Positions 9,195 to 17,637 of a stretch of 64,000 bases of DNA are shown in pieces. The translations under genes and the position numbers were made by a program. Each line of letters opens with the position of its first letter. The first letter of the stretch is position 1. The notes under the pieces were generated by a model. The model ran no database searches. It saw only the letters and a list, made by a program, of their open reading frames with translations, and was not told the origin of the DNA. This stretch comes from Chelativorans xinjiangensis. Its GTDB lineage: Bacteria > Pseudomonadota > Alphaproteobacteria > Rhizobiales > Rhizobiaceae. The stretch lies in the NCBI RefSeq assembly GCF_009812055.1, contig NZ_WQNH01000011.1:1-64000 (forward strand). Reading direction: 5' to 3'.

Positions 9195-10055
9195 TTGAAA
9201 CAGTTGCTGTCGCGCCTTCTGCCGAAATCGCTCCGTTCCGACATCGTCACCATCCCCGTTGTCAGGCTGCAAGGCACCATCATGGCCAGCGGCAGCCCGT
9301 TGCGCCAGCACCTTTCGCTCGCTTCCACCGCCGGTCTCATCGAGAAGGCATTTTCCTATTCGGCGCCGGCGGTAGCGATCGCGCTCAACTCTCCCGGCGG
9401 CTCGCCGGTGCAATCACGCCTCATCTACAAGCGCATCCGCGATCTGGCGGAGGAGAAGAAGCGGAAGGTGTTCGTCTTCGTCGAGGACGTGGCGGCTTCC
9501 GGCGGCTACATGATCGCGCTCGCCGGCGATGAAATCATTGCCGACCCCTCTTCCATCGTCGGCTCCATCGGCGTCGTGTCGTCCGGCTTCGGTTTCCAGG
9601 AGATGATCAGTAAGATCGGTGTCGAGCGGCGCCTGCACACGTCTGGCCGCAACAAGGCCATCCTCGACCCCTTCCAGCCGGAGAAGAAGCAGGATGTAGA
9701 GCATCTCAAGGCTATCCAGGAAGAGCTGCACCAAGCCTTCATTGCGCTGGTGAAGGAGCGGCGCGGGGCCAGGCTCGCCGATGACGACGACATTTTCACC
9801 GGCCTGTTCTGGAGCGGCGAGCGGGGCCGCGCGCTCGGCCTCGTGGATGTGCTGGGCGACATGCGCTCCTATCTGAAGAGCCGTTACGGCAACAAGACCC
9901 GGCTCAAGCTGGTGAGCCAGCCGCGCGGCCTGTTCGGGCGCCGGCTGACGCTTTTCAGCGCGGCGACGCAAGGGGTCGACATCGCCGCCGCGGCCACCGA
10001 CGGGCTTCTGCAGGCGGCCGAAGAACAGGCGCTGTGGCGCCGCTACGGACTGTAG
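9195..10055 (+). CDS. S49 family serine peptidase (SppA/SohB-like)
   Basis: The 286-residue protein is related to signal-peptide peptidase SppA and SohB, membrane-associated Ser/Lys peptidases. The nucleophile region reads EDVAASGGYMIALAGDEI, followed by the family run SSIVGSIGVVSSGFGFQE. The Lys partner probably lies in GRNKAILDPFQ. I chose the TTG at 9195 because GGAG sits nine bases upstream and the earlier frame (from 9135) lacks family character. There is no strong N-terminal membrane segment, unlike full SohB, so it may be soluble or peripheral. Confidence 0.88.
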   Translation: MKQLLSRLLPKSLRSDIVTIPVVRLQGTIMASGSPLRQHLSLASTAGLIEKAFSYSAPAVAIALNSPGGSPVQSRLIYKRIRDLAEEKKRKVFVFVEDVAASGGYMIALAGDEIIADPSSIVGSIGVVSSGFGFQEMISKIGVERRLHTSGRNKAILDPFQPEKKQDVEHLKAIQEELHQAFIALVKERRGARLADDDDIFTGLFWSGERGRALGLVDVLGDMRSYLKSRYGNKTRLKLVSQPRGLFGRRLTLFSAATQGVDIAAAATDGLLQAAEEQALWRRYGL

Positions 10056-10162
10056 AGCGCCGCGCATCCGATCCCGATTTTTCAGGCCGGTGCTGCAGCC
10101 CTTCCTTTGCACCTTTCGGCAAACAGGCCTATCATGGAATGACCGCCAGGGAGGCAACACAG

Positions 10163-10348
10163 ATGCCGCAACTGATCTTCTTCTCCCTCATCGCCTTCGT
10201 GGCCTACTACGGCTACAGGGCCTTTGTGCGCGAGGCCGAGCGGGTGACCCAGCGGGCCGAACGCGCCCGCAGGGAAGCAGCAACAGGTAGCATGGGCACG
10301 CTCGTCAAAGACCCGGAGACGGGCGAATACCGGCTGGCGAAAGACTGA
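10163..10348 (+). CDS. Small single-span membrane protein
   Basis: The 61 residues begin with one membrane helix (MPQLIFFSLIAFVAYYGYRA), continue with a basic amphipathic segment rich in Arg and Glu, and end LVKDPETGEYRLAKD. Proteins with this N-terminal helix and a 'DPETGEYR' C-terminus are widespread, uncharacterised proteins in Rhizobiales. AGGGAGGC lies just upstream of the ATG. It lies ten bases before ispE and is probably cotranscribed with it. No function can be assigned. Confidence 0.8.
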   Translation: MPQLIFFSLIAFVAYYGYRAFVREAERVTQRAERARREAATGSMGTLVKDPETGEYRLAKD

Positions 10349-10358
10349 GACGACCTTC

Positions 10359-11240
10359 ATGCCGACAAGTCTGGAGCGCGCCGCACCGGCGAAGGTCAAT
10401 CTGGCGCTCCATGTCACCGGGCGCCGCGCCGACGGCTATCACCTCCTGGAAAGCCTTGTCGTCTTCACCCGCCACGGCGACCGGGTGCGCGCCTCGCCGG
10501 CGGAACGCGACACCTTCTCCCTTGCAGGCCCCTACGGTGCGCAGGTGCCGCGCGACGCGGAGAACCTCGTGCTGCGCGCCCGCGATCTGCTGCGCCGGCA
10601 TTTCGGGGCGGAGAAGCCCGTGGCGCTGACGCTGGAGAAGAACCTGCCGGTCGCCTCGGGCATCGGCGGCGGATCGAGTGATGCGGCCGCCGCGCTTCAT
10701 CTGCTTTCCCGCCACTGGCGCATCGCCGCCGGACAGCGCGATCTCGCAAAGATCGCCCTGGCGCTCGGTGCCGACGTGCCCATGTGCCTGGCGTCCCGGC
10801 CGCTTCTGGCGCGCGGCATCGGCGAGGCGCTGGAGCCGGTCCGCCTGCCGGCACTGCCGCTCCTCCTCGTCAATCCCGGGCAGATGCTCGCCACGCCGCA
10901 TGTCTTCGCCGCGCTCGAAAGCCGCGACAACGCCCCTCTCCCGCCCTTTCAGGGCGGCGATGACGTGTCCGACGTCGTGCACTGGCTCGGCTCGGTGCGC
11001 AACGATCTGGAGGCGCCGGCGCTGGAGCTTGTGCCGGAGACCGGCGTTGCGCTGAAGGAACTCCTGTCGGAAGGCGCGCTGATTGCCCGTATGTCCGGCT
11101 CGGGCGCTACCTGCTTTGGTATCTTTAAGACGGAGGGACAAGCACAGGCGGCCGAAAAGGTTATTGCCGGCCGCCGTCCTGAGTGGTTCGTTCAGGCGAC
11201 GATAACCACGCCTTCCGCGGAGGCAACCCACAATGGCTGA
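10359..11240 (+). CDS. ispE: 4-diphosphocytidyl-2-C-methyl-D-erythritol kinase
   Basis: This GHMP kinase phosphorylates the 2-hydroxyl of CDP-methylerythritol in the MEP route to isopentenyl diphosphate. The 293 residues show the N-terminal APAKVNLALHVTGRRADGYH signature and the ATP-binding loop LPVASGIGGGSSDAAAALHL (about residues 94-113). The C-terminal GHMP motif is MSGSGATCFGIF. Length is normal. The last eight bases overlap the start of moaB. Its product pathway feeds the polyprenyl synthase encoded at 6936-7967. Confidence 0.97.
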   Translation: MPTSLERAAPAKVNLALHVTGRRADGYHLLESLVVFTRHGDRVRASPAERDTFSLAGPYGAQVPRDAENLVLRARDLLRRHFGAEKPVALTLEKNLPVASGIGGGSSDAAAALHLLSRHWRIAAGQRDLAKIALALGADVPMCLASRPLLARGIGEALEPVRLPALPLLLVNPGQMLATPHVFAALESRDNAPLPPFQGGDDVSDVVHWLGSVRNDLEAPALELVPETGVALKELLSEGALIARMSGSGATCFGIFKTEGQAQAAEKVIAGRRPEWFVQATITTPSAEATHNG

Positions 11241-11769
11241 CCGCAGCTTCATCCCGGTGCGCTTCGCCGTGCTCACGGTCTCCGACAGCCGCACGCTCGA
11301 CGACGACAAATCCGGCGACACGCTCGCCGAGCGCATTGAGGCCGCGGGCCATCACCTCATCGACCGCGCCATCGCCCCCGACGAAATAAAGCGTATCAGC
11401 GACATCGTCAGCGCCTGGTGCGTCGACAGCGAGATCGACGCCGTAATCACCACCGGGGGCACGGGCTTCACCGGCCGCGACGTGACGCCGGAGGCGCTGG
11501 AGCCGCTGTTCGACAAGCGCATGGACGGCTTCTCGCAGCTCTTCCACCGCATCTCCTTCGACAAGATCGGCACCTCCACCATCCAGTCACGCGCCACGGC
11601 AGGCCTTGTCGACCAGACCTTCGTCTTCGTGCTGCCCGGCTCGCCCGGCGCCTGCCGCGACGCCTGGGACCACATCCTTAAGGACCAGTTCGACTACCGG
11701 CACATGCCCTGCAACTTCGTCGAGATCATGCCGCGCCTCGACGAGCACCTGCAGCGCGGTGGCGGATAA
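11233..11769 (+). CDS. moaB: Molybdenum cofactor protein MoaB (molybdopterin adenylyltransferase family)
   Basis: The 178-residue MogA/MoaB-family protein adenylylates molybdopterin ahead of metal insertion. It contains the family opening LTVSDSRTLDDDKSGDTLAE, the nucleotide-binding motif ITTGGTGFTGRDVTPEA and the downstream FVFVLPGSPGACRDAW. It overlaps ispE by eight bases, which points to translational coupling, although the two pathways are unrelated. Whether it catalyses adenylylation or is a MoaB-type protein of unclear role cannot be decided from sequence. Confidence 0.94.
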   Translation: MADRSFIPVRFAVLTVSDSRTLDDDKSGDTLAERIEAAGHHLIDRAIAPDEIKRISDIVSAWCVDSEIDAVITTGGTGFTGRDVTPEALEPLFDKRMDGFSQLFHRISFDKIGTSTIQSRATAGLVDQTFVFVLPGSPGACRDAWDHILKDQFDYRHMPCNFVEIMPRLDEHLQRGGG

Positions 11770-11821
11770 AAGCCGCCGCCTCCACCCGAGCCGTTATACC
11801 TATCCACAACCCCCGCAAAAA

Positions 11822-11836
11822 GTTCTTGCTTTGTTC
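11822..11836 (+). promoter_or_regulatory. Alphaproteobacterial LexA box upstream of the radical SAM gene
   Basis: GTTC TTGCTTT GTTC matches the direct-repeat consensus GTTC-N7-GTTC used by LexA in Alphaproteobacteria. It lies 62 bases before the start of the radical SAM gene at 11899. Two bases downstream is a perfect palindrome (11839-11855, ATTCCTA-AAA-TAGGAAT) that may form part of the promoter or a second operator. The surroundings are AT-rich against a GC-rich background, which fits a promoter. Confidence 0.7.
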
Positions 11837-11898
11837 TCATTCCTAAAATAGGAATAGATTCATCGACACTGATCGACGATTCGCGGAGGTGCAGAGCC

Positions 11899-13053
11899 AT
11901 GGACCAGATTGCGCGGGCAGATCTTGCCGCCTCTAAGGGTGGTGGCGCGGCGATGGCCAATGCGATGATCGAGGAAGCGGGCCTGCGCGTCGGCGAGGAT
12001 CGCCGCCGCGGGCGCGCCGCCGGCATCAACCCGACGGGCCGCTTCGAGCCGCTCACGCGGCACGTCTTCGACGACGGGTGGGAGACGCTGGAGGATCTGC
12101 CGCCCTTCAAGACAGAAGTGCAGGTGGAGAAGCCGCGCACCATCATCACGCGCAACACCTCGCCCGATATCTCCTTCGACCGCTCCATCAATCCCTATCG
12201 CGGCTGCGAGCACGGCTGCGTCTACTGCTTTGCGCGGCCGACGCACAGCTATATGGGGATGTCGCCCGGTCTCGATTTCGAATCGCGGCTGTTCGCCAAG
12301 CCGGATGCGGCGCGGCTTCTGGAAAGGGAGCTTTCCAAGCCCGGCTACGAGCCGCGCACCATCGCCATCGGCACCAACACCGATCCCTACCAGCCGGTCG
12401 AGAAGAAGTGGCGCATCATGCGCGAGATCCTCGAGGTGCTGGAGGCACACGGGCACCCCGTAGGCATCGTCACGAAATCGGCGCTGGTCACGCGCGACAT
12501 CGACATCCTGTCGCGCATGGCCGAACGGGGACTTGCCAAGGTGGCCCTGTCGGTGACCACGCTCGACCGCAAGCTTGCGCGCACCATGGAGCCGAGGGCG
12601 GCCACGCCGCCGCGCCGGCTGGAGGCGCTGCGCAGTTTGAGCGATGCCGGTATTCCCGTCTCGGTGATGATCGGCCCGGTGATCCCCGGCATGAACGACA
12701 GCGAGATGGAGCGTATCCTGGAATCGGCCTATGCGGCAGGCGCGCGCGAGGCCGGCTACATCATCCTGCGCCTGCCGCTGGAAGTGAGCCCGATCTTCAA
12801 GGACTGGCTGCTGCGCCACTATCCGGACCGCTACCGCCACGTCATGTCGCTTATCCGTTCCATGCGCGGCGGCAAGGACTATGATGCCGAGTGGGGCAAG
12901 CGCATGAAGGGAAGCGGGCCCTATGCCTGGCAGATCGGCCGCCGCTTCGAGATCGCGGCTAAGCGCATCGGCCTCAACGTCCAGCGTCGCAAGCTGCGCA
13001 CGGATCTGTTCAAACCGCTCAACGGCCAGGGGGAACAACTCGTGCTTCTTTGA
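11899..13053 (+). CDS. Radical SAM protein, PA0069/SplB-like family
   Basis: The 384 residues carry the radical SAM cluster motif CEHGCVYC (Cys 103, 107, 110) in the context NPYRGCEHGCVYCFARPTH. This is typical of the PA0069/Rv2578c group related to spore photoproduct lyase. These bind a 4Fe-4S cluster and cleave SAM; the substrate of this group is unknown, though relatives repair or bind DNA photoproducts. A LexA box lies 62 bases upstream, which suggests DNA-damage induction. Gene length and the C-terminal GRRFEIAAKRIGLN block match the family. Confidence 0.9.
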   Translation: MDQIARADLAASKGGGAAMANAMIEEAGLRVGEDRRRGRAAGINPTGRFEPLTRHVFDDGWETLEDLPPFKTEVQVEKPRTIITRNTSPDISFDRSINPYRGCEHGCVYCFARPTHSYMGMSPGLDFESRLFAKPDAARLLERELSKPGYEPRTIAIGTNTDPYQPVEKKWRIMREILEVLEAHGHPVGIVTKSALVTRDIDILSRMAERGLAKVALSVTTLDRKLARTMEPRAATPPRRLEALRSLSDAGIPVSVMIGPVIPGMNDSEMERILESAYAAGAREAGYIILRLPLEVSPIFKDWLLRHYPDRYRHVMSLIRSMRGGKDYDAEWGKRMKGSGPYAWQIGRRFEIAAKRIGLNVQRRKLRTDLFKPLNGQGEQLVLL

Positions 13054-13170
13054 GTTTGGCTTCGGATAGGCCTTAGCGTTTATGCTTTCCATGTCTTCCC
13101 GTCGCGAGCCCGTCCCCCGGCCCGACGGCGCCTTCCCGGTTTTCTCCGCCCCCTGACCGGGAAAGGCTTG

Positions 13171-13231
13171 CGGAGAATCGGAAGCGATGCGAGCATCGCC
13201 GACAATGGCTCCTTCGCATTCCGATTCTCCG
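13171..13231 (+). promoter_or_regulatory. Strong hairpin spanning the rnhB translation start
   Basis: A perfect 13-base inverted repeat (13171-13183, CGGAGAATCGGAA; 13219-13231, TTCCGATTCTCCG) encloses a second hairpin (13184-13190 with 13193-13199, GCGATGC and GCATCGC). The GGAG ribosome site lies in the outer stem and the ATG at 13187 in the inner stem. If transcribed, the structure could mask initiation of rnhB. It may instead be a small repeat element. Confidence 0.5.
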
Positions 13232-13864
13232 CTTCTCTTCGACCTGCCGGTGCGCCCCGACTTCGTGCTGGAAAATGGCATCATGCGCGATGGCCACGCG
13301 CCTGTGGCGGGCCTCGACGAGGCCGGACGCGGGCCGCTGGCCGGTCCCGTGGTGGCGGCGGCGGTGGTGCTCGACCCCGAGCGCATTCCGAACGGTCTCG
13401 ATGATTCGAAGCGGCTTTCATCGGAAGCCCGCGAGGGCCTGTTCCTCGACATTTTCGAGGCAGCGCTTTCCGTTTCCGTCGCCTCGCTCTGCGCCAACTC
13501 CATCGACGGATCGAACATTCTCAAGGCGAGCCTGGAGGCCATGCGCCGGGCGCTGGACGGCCTGTGCATAAGCCCGGCCTATGCGCTTGCCGACGGGCGC
13601 GACGTGCCGCCGGGCCTTACCTGCCCCTGCCGCGCCATCGTCAAGGGCGATCAGCGCTCGCAGTCCATCGCCGCTGCATCCATCGTCGCCAAGGTGGTCC
13701 GCGACCGCATGATGGTGCGTACGGGCGCGCTGGTGCCGCACTATGGCTTCGACAGCCACGTCGGCTATGCCACGATGCGCCACCGCTCGGCAATCGCCGA
13801 GCATGGCCCCATCGCGCGCCTTCACCGCATGAGCTTCTCGCCCTTCAAACCGTTCGAGGTCTGA
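13187..13864 (+). CDS. rnhB: Ribonuclease HII
   Basis: This enzyme cleaves the RNA strand of RNA/DNA hybrids and removes single ribonucleotides from DNA. The 225 residues contain the catalytic opening [21 protein letters not shown], the [11 protein letters not shown] block and the later Asp-containing [11 protein letters not shown] region. The start could be ATG 13187 or ATG 13205. A GGAG sits 11 bases before the first, but both lie inside a strong predicted hairpin (13171-13231). It is convergent with the NnrU-like gene, seven bases apart. Confidence 0.95.
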   Translation: MRASPTMAPSHSDSPLLFDLPVRPDFVLENGIMRDGHAPVAGLDEAGRGPLAGPVVAAAVVLDPERIPNGLDDSKRLSSEAREGLFLDIFEAALSVSVASLCANSIDGSNILKASLEAMRRALDGLCISPAYALADGRDVPPGLTCPCRAIVKGDQRSQSIAAASIVAKVVRDRMMVRTGALVPHYGFDSHVGYATMRHRSAIAEHGPIARLHRMSFSPFKPFEV

Positions 13865-13870
13865 ACCTTC

Positions 13871-14440
13871 TCAAAGAGGCGATACGCCGAAGAGCACGCG
13901 ATGCAGCCCGCCGACGAAGACGACGTAGACGAGCAATCCGCCGACCACCGCGATCACGTCGTTCCTCAATGAAGCTGCCTTGGAAGATGCGGCCCCCTGC
14001 GGTCGCCGCGTCACCGAAGCCCAGTCGGCAACCGCCCAAAGGGCAACGCCTCCGAAAAGGAACAGGTCCGCCAGCGTGCCGTTGGCGAGAAGATGCGCCG
14101 CCCCCCAGAGGATGGTGGCGATGAGCATGGGATGGCCGATGGCGGCCTTGATATGCCCTGGAGCGTAAGCCGCAATGAGGAGCGGAAAGACCGGCAGCAT
14201 CAAGAGCAGCGTTGCGTGCCGCAGCGCTAGAGGCGGCGCGTAGAGAACGGTCGGATCCTGCCGCGCCAGCCCGTAGCCCCAGACGATCAGCACCAGGCCG
14301 ATGATCGAGGCGATGGCGTAGGGCAACATCCAGGCGCCCTTGCCGCTGGCTGCCACGACGTTCTCCCGCAGATGCGGAGCGACCATGATAAGCGAGTGCG
14401 TTCCCAGGAACAGCAGAAGACCGAGGATAAGGACCAGCAT
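13871..14440 (-). CDS. NnrU-like integral membrane protein
   Basis: The 189-residue protein has about five or six hydrophobic segments. It shows the NnrU pattern: N-terminal LGLLLFLGTHSLIMVAPHLR, then the pair APGHIKAAIGHPMLIATILW and GTLADLFLFGGVALWAVADW. NnrU is linked to nitrite/nitric oxide metabolism in some denitrifiers and is related to plant 15-cis-zeta-carotene isomerase (Z-ISO); function here is unknown. I chose the ATG at 14440, where the first helix begins, instead of 14521. It is divergent from the TetR gene, so the operator at 14526-14540 may control both. Confidence 0.85.
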   Translation of the reverse strand: MLVLILGLLLFLGTHSLIMVAPHLRENVVAASGKGAWMLPYAIASIIGLVLIVWGYGLARQDPTVLYAPPLALRHATLLLMLPVFPLLIAAYAPGHIKAAIGHPMLIATILWGAAHLLANGTLADLFLFGGVALWAVADWASVTRRPQGAASSKAASLRNDVIAVVGGLLVYVVFVGGLHRVLFGVSPL

Positions 14441-14525
14441 GCGACTTCCTCCGCTTCCCGCTCCGCCCAGCCCCGCAGCCGCGACATGAGCGGCTTCAGG
14501 CGCCTCACTTGCGCCACTCACTAAT

Positions 14526-14540
14526 GTTAGATACTCTAAC
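14526..14540. promoter_or_regulatory. Candidate TetR operator in the divergent NnrU/TetR promoter
   Basis: GTTAGA TAC TCTAAC is a perfect 6-3-6 inverted repeat. It lies 35 bases upstream of the TetR-family start codon and 86 bases upstream of the divergent NnrU-like gene. Position and symmetry suit autoregulation by the adjacent TetR regulator. No protein-DNA evidence is available. Confidence 0.55.
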
Positions 14541-14574
14541 TAACGTTATTAGCAATTTCGTGTCAACACACCCG

Positions 14575-15312
14575 ATGACCAGACAAGCCGTCACCGCAAA
14601 GCAGACGATGAGCCGGAGGGAAAAGCTCCGTGAGGCCACGCTGGTGGAAATCCGGACAACCGCGCGCACGCTGCTCGTCACCAAGGGGAGCACCGCAGTC
14701 ACCGTCAACGCCGTCGCCCGCAAGATGGGGATGAGCGGTCCGGCACTTTACCGCTACTACGCCAGCCAGGCCGAACTGATCGAGGCGCTCAGGGCGGATT
14801 TCTATCGCGAATTGATCGCCAAGATGCGCAACGCCGGCGAAAGCCGCGCCGGCACGGCCGGCTGCCGGCTCTTGGCCATCTGCCGCGCCCTGCGCGGCTG
14901 GGCGGTTGCGCATCCGGCCGAGTTTCGCTGGCTTTTCGCCAGCCCCGCGCCCCCGCTGGAAGAGCGGCGGTGCGATCCGTCGGCAAGCGGGTCGGGCCAG
15001 GCCTTCGGCCTGGTGTTCCTGGAACAGGTGGTGGAGATCTGGCAGACGCGCCGCTTTCCCATCCCCAGCCTCGAAGACATGGACCCCTCGATCGCCAGCC
15101 AGCTTCGCGCCTATTCGGAGAAAATCGGCGGGAGCCTGCCGCCCGAGGCGGCCTACATCTTCCTGTCCTGCTGGATGCGGCTCTACGGCCTTCTATGCAT
15201 GGAGGTGCTCAACCAGATAAGCTTCGCCTACAGCGACTTGGAGCCGGTCTTCGAGGAGTGTCTGCAGGAGCTGTGCGGGCTGCTGGATATTCCCTATGAA
15301 GCGCGGGCTTGA
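14575..15312 (+). CDS. TetR family transcriptional regulator
   Basis: The 245-residue repressor-type protein has an N-terminal helix-turn-helix (about residues 25-60) reading VNAVARKMGMSGPALYRYYA, typical of TetR. The long C-terminal ligand domain includes AICRALRGWAVAHPAEFRWL, as in the WHG-type C-terminal family. I chose ATG 14575, because translation from an upstream frame start would place the operator inside the coding sequence. It likely regulates itself and the divergent NnrU-like gene through the palindrome just upstream. The ligand is unknown. Confidence 0.9.
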   Translation: MTRQAVTAKQTMSRREKLREATLVEIRTTARTLLVTKGSTAVTVNAVARKMGMSGPALYRYYASQAELIEALRADFYRELIAKMRNAGESRAGTAGCRLLAICRALRGWAVAHPAEFRWLFASPAPPLEERRCDPSASGSGQAFGLVFLEQVVEIWQTRRFPIPSLEDMDPSIASQLRAYSEKIGGSLPPEAAYIFLSCWMRLYGLLCMEVLNQISFAYSDLEPVFEECLQELCGLLDIPYEARA

Positions 15313-15360
15313 GAGGGGCCGGGCGGCCGCGCACCGACACTTCCCCCATCAACAAACAAA

Positions 15361-15385
15361 AATGCCGCCGGAGACCGGCGGCATT
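15361..15385 (-). terminator. Rho-independent terminator of the atp F0 operon
   Basis: A perfect 11-base stem (AATGCCGCCGG with CCGGCGGCATT) closes on a three-base loop. On the minus strand it is followed by TTTGTTTGTTG. It lies 28 bases past the stop codon of atpF. Confidence 0.85.
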
Positions 15386-15412
15386 CGGTGATCCCGGAGA
15401 ACGCGAAGCCTC

Positions 15413-15892
15413 TCAGTTCAGCTTCGACTTCACTTCCTCCAGCGAATTGTCGAACAGCGCCCCGCTCACCTTGCCGTCCACCTTCTCGGCCAGGATGCTG
15501 CTGGCCGCGGCGACCGCCACATCGACGGCGCGCGCGCGCACCTCGTTCACGGCGTCCTGCTCGGCCTGGGCGATCTTCTGCTCGGCCAGCGCGGTGCGAC
15601 GGGCGACGTACTCTTCCGTCTTCGTCTTCGCCTCGGCGACGATGATCTTCGCCTCGCGCTTGGCGGCGGCGACCATTTCCTCCGCCTCCTGCTCGGCTTC
15701 CTTGCGCTTGCGCTGATACTCGGCCAGAAGCTGCTGAGCCTCCTCGCGCAGGGCACGTGCCTCGTCGAGCTCGTTCTTGATGCGCTCGGCCCGCTTGTCG
15801 AGCGCGCCGTTCAGCATCGCCGGCACCTTCAGATAGGCGAGAATGGCGAGGAAGATGATGAGGGCGATCAGAGCCCAGAATGTCGCGTCCAT
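15413..15892 (-). CDS. atpF: ATP synthase F0 subunit b
   Basis: The b subunit forms the peripheral stalk that ties F1 to the membrane sector. The 159 residues begin with a membrane helix (FWALIALIIFLAILAYLK) and continue as a long charged amphipathic coil rich in Ala, Glu, Lys and Arg. It is the last gene of atpI-B-E-b'-b, nine bases after the b' gene, and is followed by a clear terminator. Having two b-type genes is normal for Alphaproteobacteria; the F1 genes lie elsewhere. Confidence 0.95.
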   Translation of the reverse strand: MDATFWALIALIIFLAILAYLKVPAMLNGALDKRAERIKNELDEARALREEAQQLLAEYQRKRKEAEQEAEEMVAAAKREAKIIVAEAKTKTEEYVARRTALAEQKIAQAEQDAVNEVRARAVDVAVAAASSILAEKVDGKVSGALFDNSLEEVKSKLN

Positions 15893-15901
15893 GGCCTTCT
15901 C

Positions 15902-16474
15902 CTACTGCCGTGCAGCCTTGACGGCGGCGGCAAGCGCCTTCTTGTCGACCTCGCCGCCGACAAGCTCGCCAACGATGGCGCCGGCGGTCTCCTCGGCGAT
16001 AACGCCGACATCGGCAAGGGCCGTGGCCTTGATGTCGGCGATGCGGCCCTCGGCGTCTTTCAGCTTGGCATCGAGCGCTTCTTCCACCTTGCGGCGCTCG
16101 GCCTCCGCCTCGGTCTTGGCACTATCGCGCGCTTCCTGGGCGATGCCGCCCGCCTTCCTGCGGGCCTCGGCCAGTTCCTGCTCGTAGGCCGCCACCGCCG
16201 CGTCCGCCTCGTCCTTCATGCGCGCGGCCTCGTCGAGGTCCTGGGCGATGCGGTCGCGCCGCACTTCTAGGATACCGGCGATGCGCGGCAGTGCCACCCG
16301 CTTCAGGAACAGGTAGAACAGGCCGAAGGTGATCGCCAGCCAGAGAAGCTGCGAGGGATAGGTCTCGGTTTGGAACGGCGGAAAGCCCCCGCCGCCGTGG
16401 TCGGTGTCCTCCACGGTATGGGCTTCGTCCAATGCAGGCGGTGTTTCCTGCGCGAACCCCGGTGTCACAAACAT
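15902..16474 (-). CDS. atpF2: ATP synthase F0 subunit b'
   Basis: This is the second stalk subunit, which pairs with b. The 190 residues have an extended N-terminus ([18 protein letters not shown]), a membrane helix ([20 protein letters not shown]), and a long Ala/Glu-rich coiled coil. The N-terminal extension is typical of rhizobial b' subunits. I chose ATG 16474, preceded by GGGGAAG; an open frame extends 16 codons further but without family similarity. It sits between atpE and atpF. Confidence 0.93.
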   Translation of the reverse strand: MFVTPGFAQETPPALDEAHTVEDTDHGGGGFPPFQTETYPSQLLWLAITFGLFYLFLKRVALPRIAGILEVRRDRIAQDLDEAARMKDEADAAVAAYEQELAEARRKAGGIAQEARDSAKTEAEAERRKVEEALDAKLKDAEGRIADIKATALADVGVIAEETAGAIVGELVGGEVDKKALAAAVKAARQ

Positions 16475-16541
16475 ACGCTTCCCCTGTTCACATCGGCCGG
16501 CCACGCATCCCGTGGCCGGCATTGCCAGCGATGCCGCGCTC

Positions 16542-16766
16542 TTAGGTGAAGAGCAGGAGGAGTGCGACGAGCAGCGAGAAGATGCCGAGGGCCTCGGTCA
16601 CGGCGAAGCCGAAGATGAGGCGGCCGAACTGGCCGTCGGCGGCCGACGGGTTGCGCAGGGCGCCCGCCAGATAGTTACCGAAAATGTGGCCGAGGCCGAT
16701 GCCGGCGCCGCCCATGCCGAGGCAGGCGATGCCCGCGCCGATTGCCTTCGCTGCTTCTACTTCCAT
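16542..16766 (-). CDS. atpE: ATP synthase F0 subunit c
   Basis: The 74-residue proteolipid forms the rotating c ring that carries protons. It has two membrane helices joined by a polar loop ([14 protein letters not shown]). The first helix is the Gly-rich run [20 protein letters not shown], and the second contains the proton-binding acidic residue in [13 protein letters not shown]. The start ATG 16766 follows AAGGAG. Size and motifs are normal. Confidence 0.97.
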   Translation of the reverse strand: MEVEAAKAIGAGIACLGMGGAGIGLGHIFGNYLAGALRNPSAADGQFGRLIFGFAVTEALGIFSLLVALLLLFT

Positions 16767-16840
16767 CTTGCAACTCCTTGTGGATCGTAGCTTTTTCAAA
16801 CTGCCTGGATTGTGGCGGAGAGACCCGCCGATGAAGCTTC

Positions 16841-17590
16841 CTAGTGGCCGGGGTGCAGTGCGTCGTTGAGGTACATGCAGGTCAGGACCGCAAAGACATA
16901 GGCCTGCAGGAATGCCACCAGAAACTCGAGACCGGTCAAGGCCACCGTCATGGCGAGCGGCAGCACGGCGCCTGCGGCACCCGCCACGCCGAACGCCCCA
17001 AGCGAGGTGACGAAACCGGCAAAGACCTTGAGCGTGATGTGGCCGGCCAGCATGTTGGCGAACAAACGCACGGACAAGCTGACAGGCCGGGAAAGGAAGG
17101 AGACCACCTCGATCGCCACCACCAGCGGCATCAGCACGCCGGGCACGCCGTCGGGCACGAACAGCTTCAGGAAGCCGAACCCGTGTTTCCAGAACCCGTA
17201 GACCAGCACCGTGCCGATGACGAGTATGGCAAGCGCGAAGGTGACGATGACGTGGCTGGTGACGGTGAAGAAATAGGGGAACATGCCCAGAAGGTTGGCC
17301 ACCAGCACAAACATGAACAGCGAGAAGACGAAGGGGAAGAACCGCATCCCATGGCTGCCTGCCGCATCGCGCAGCATGGAGGCGATGAACTCGTAGGCCA
17401 TCTCGGAGATGGACTGCAGCCGGCCGGGTACCAGGCCGCGGCTCGACGTCGTCAGGAAAAGAAAAGCGCCGGCGCCGGCCACCGTGGCGACCATGAAGGC
17501 GGAAGCGTTGGTGAAGGAAAAGTCCAGCCCGCCGATTTCGATCGGAATCCATTTCGAGATCTGAAACTGGTGGATCGGGTCTGTGGCCAC
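16841..17590 (-). CDS. atpB: ATP synthase F0 subunit a
   Basis: Subunit a forms the proton half-channels against the c ring. The 249 residues span the membrane five or six times and contain the essential Arg region [19 protein letters not shown] and the C-terminal [18 protein letters not shown] chose GTG 17590 as start (MATDPIHQF), which has GAGGGG upstream and matches alphaproteobacterial AtpB. The open frame extends further but runs back through atpI. It follows atpI with a 47-base gap. Confidence 0.95.
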   Translation of the reverse strand: MATDPIHQFQISKWIPIEIGGLDFSFTNASAFMVATVAGAGAFLFLTTSSRGLVPGRLQSISEMAYEFIASMLRDAAGSHGMRFFPFVFSLFMFVLVANLLGMFPYFFTVTSHVIVTFALAILVIGTVLVYGFWKHGFGFLKLFVPDGVPGVLMPLVVAIEVVSFLSRPVSLSVRLFANMLAGHITLKVFAGFVTSLGAFGVAGAAGAVLPLAMTVALTGLEFLVAFLQAYVFAVLTCMYLNDALHPGH

Positions 17591-17637
17591 TGGGAGCCCC
17601 TCGCTTTCACGCAGCGGCCAAGCGCCGCTTTCCTTCC

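Noticed and set aside
11860-13569. 569-codon open frame on the minus strand
   Set aside because: It lies opposite the radical SAM and rnhB genes and crosses the gap between them, with no family character.
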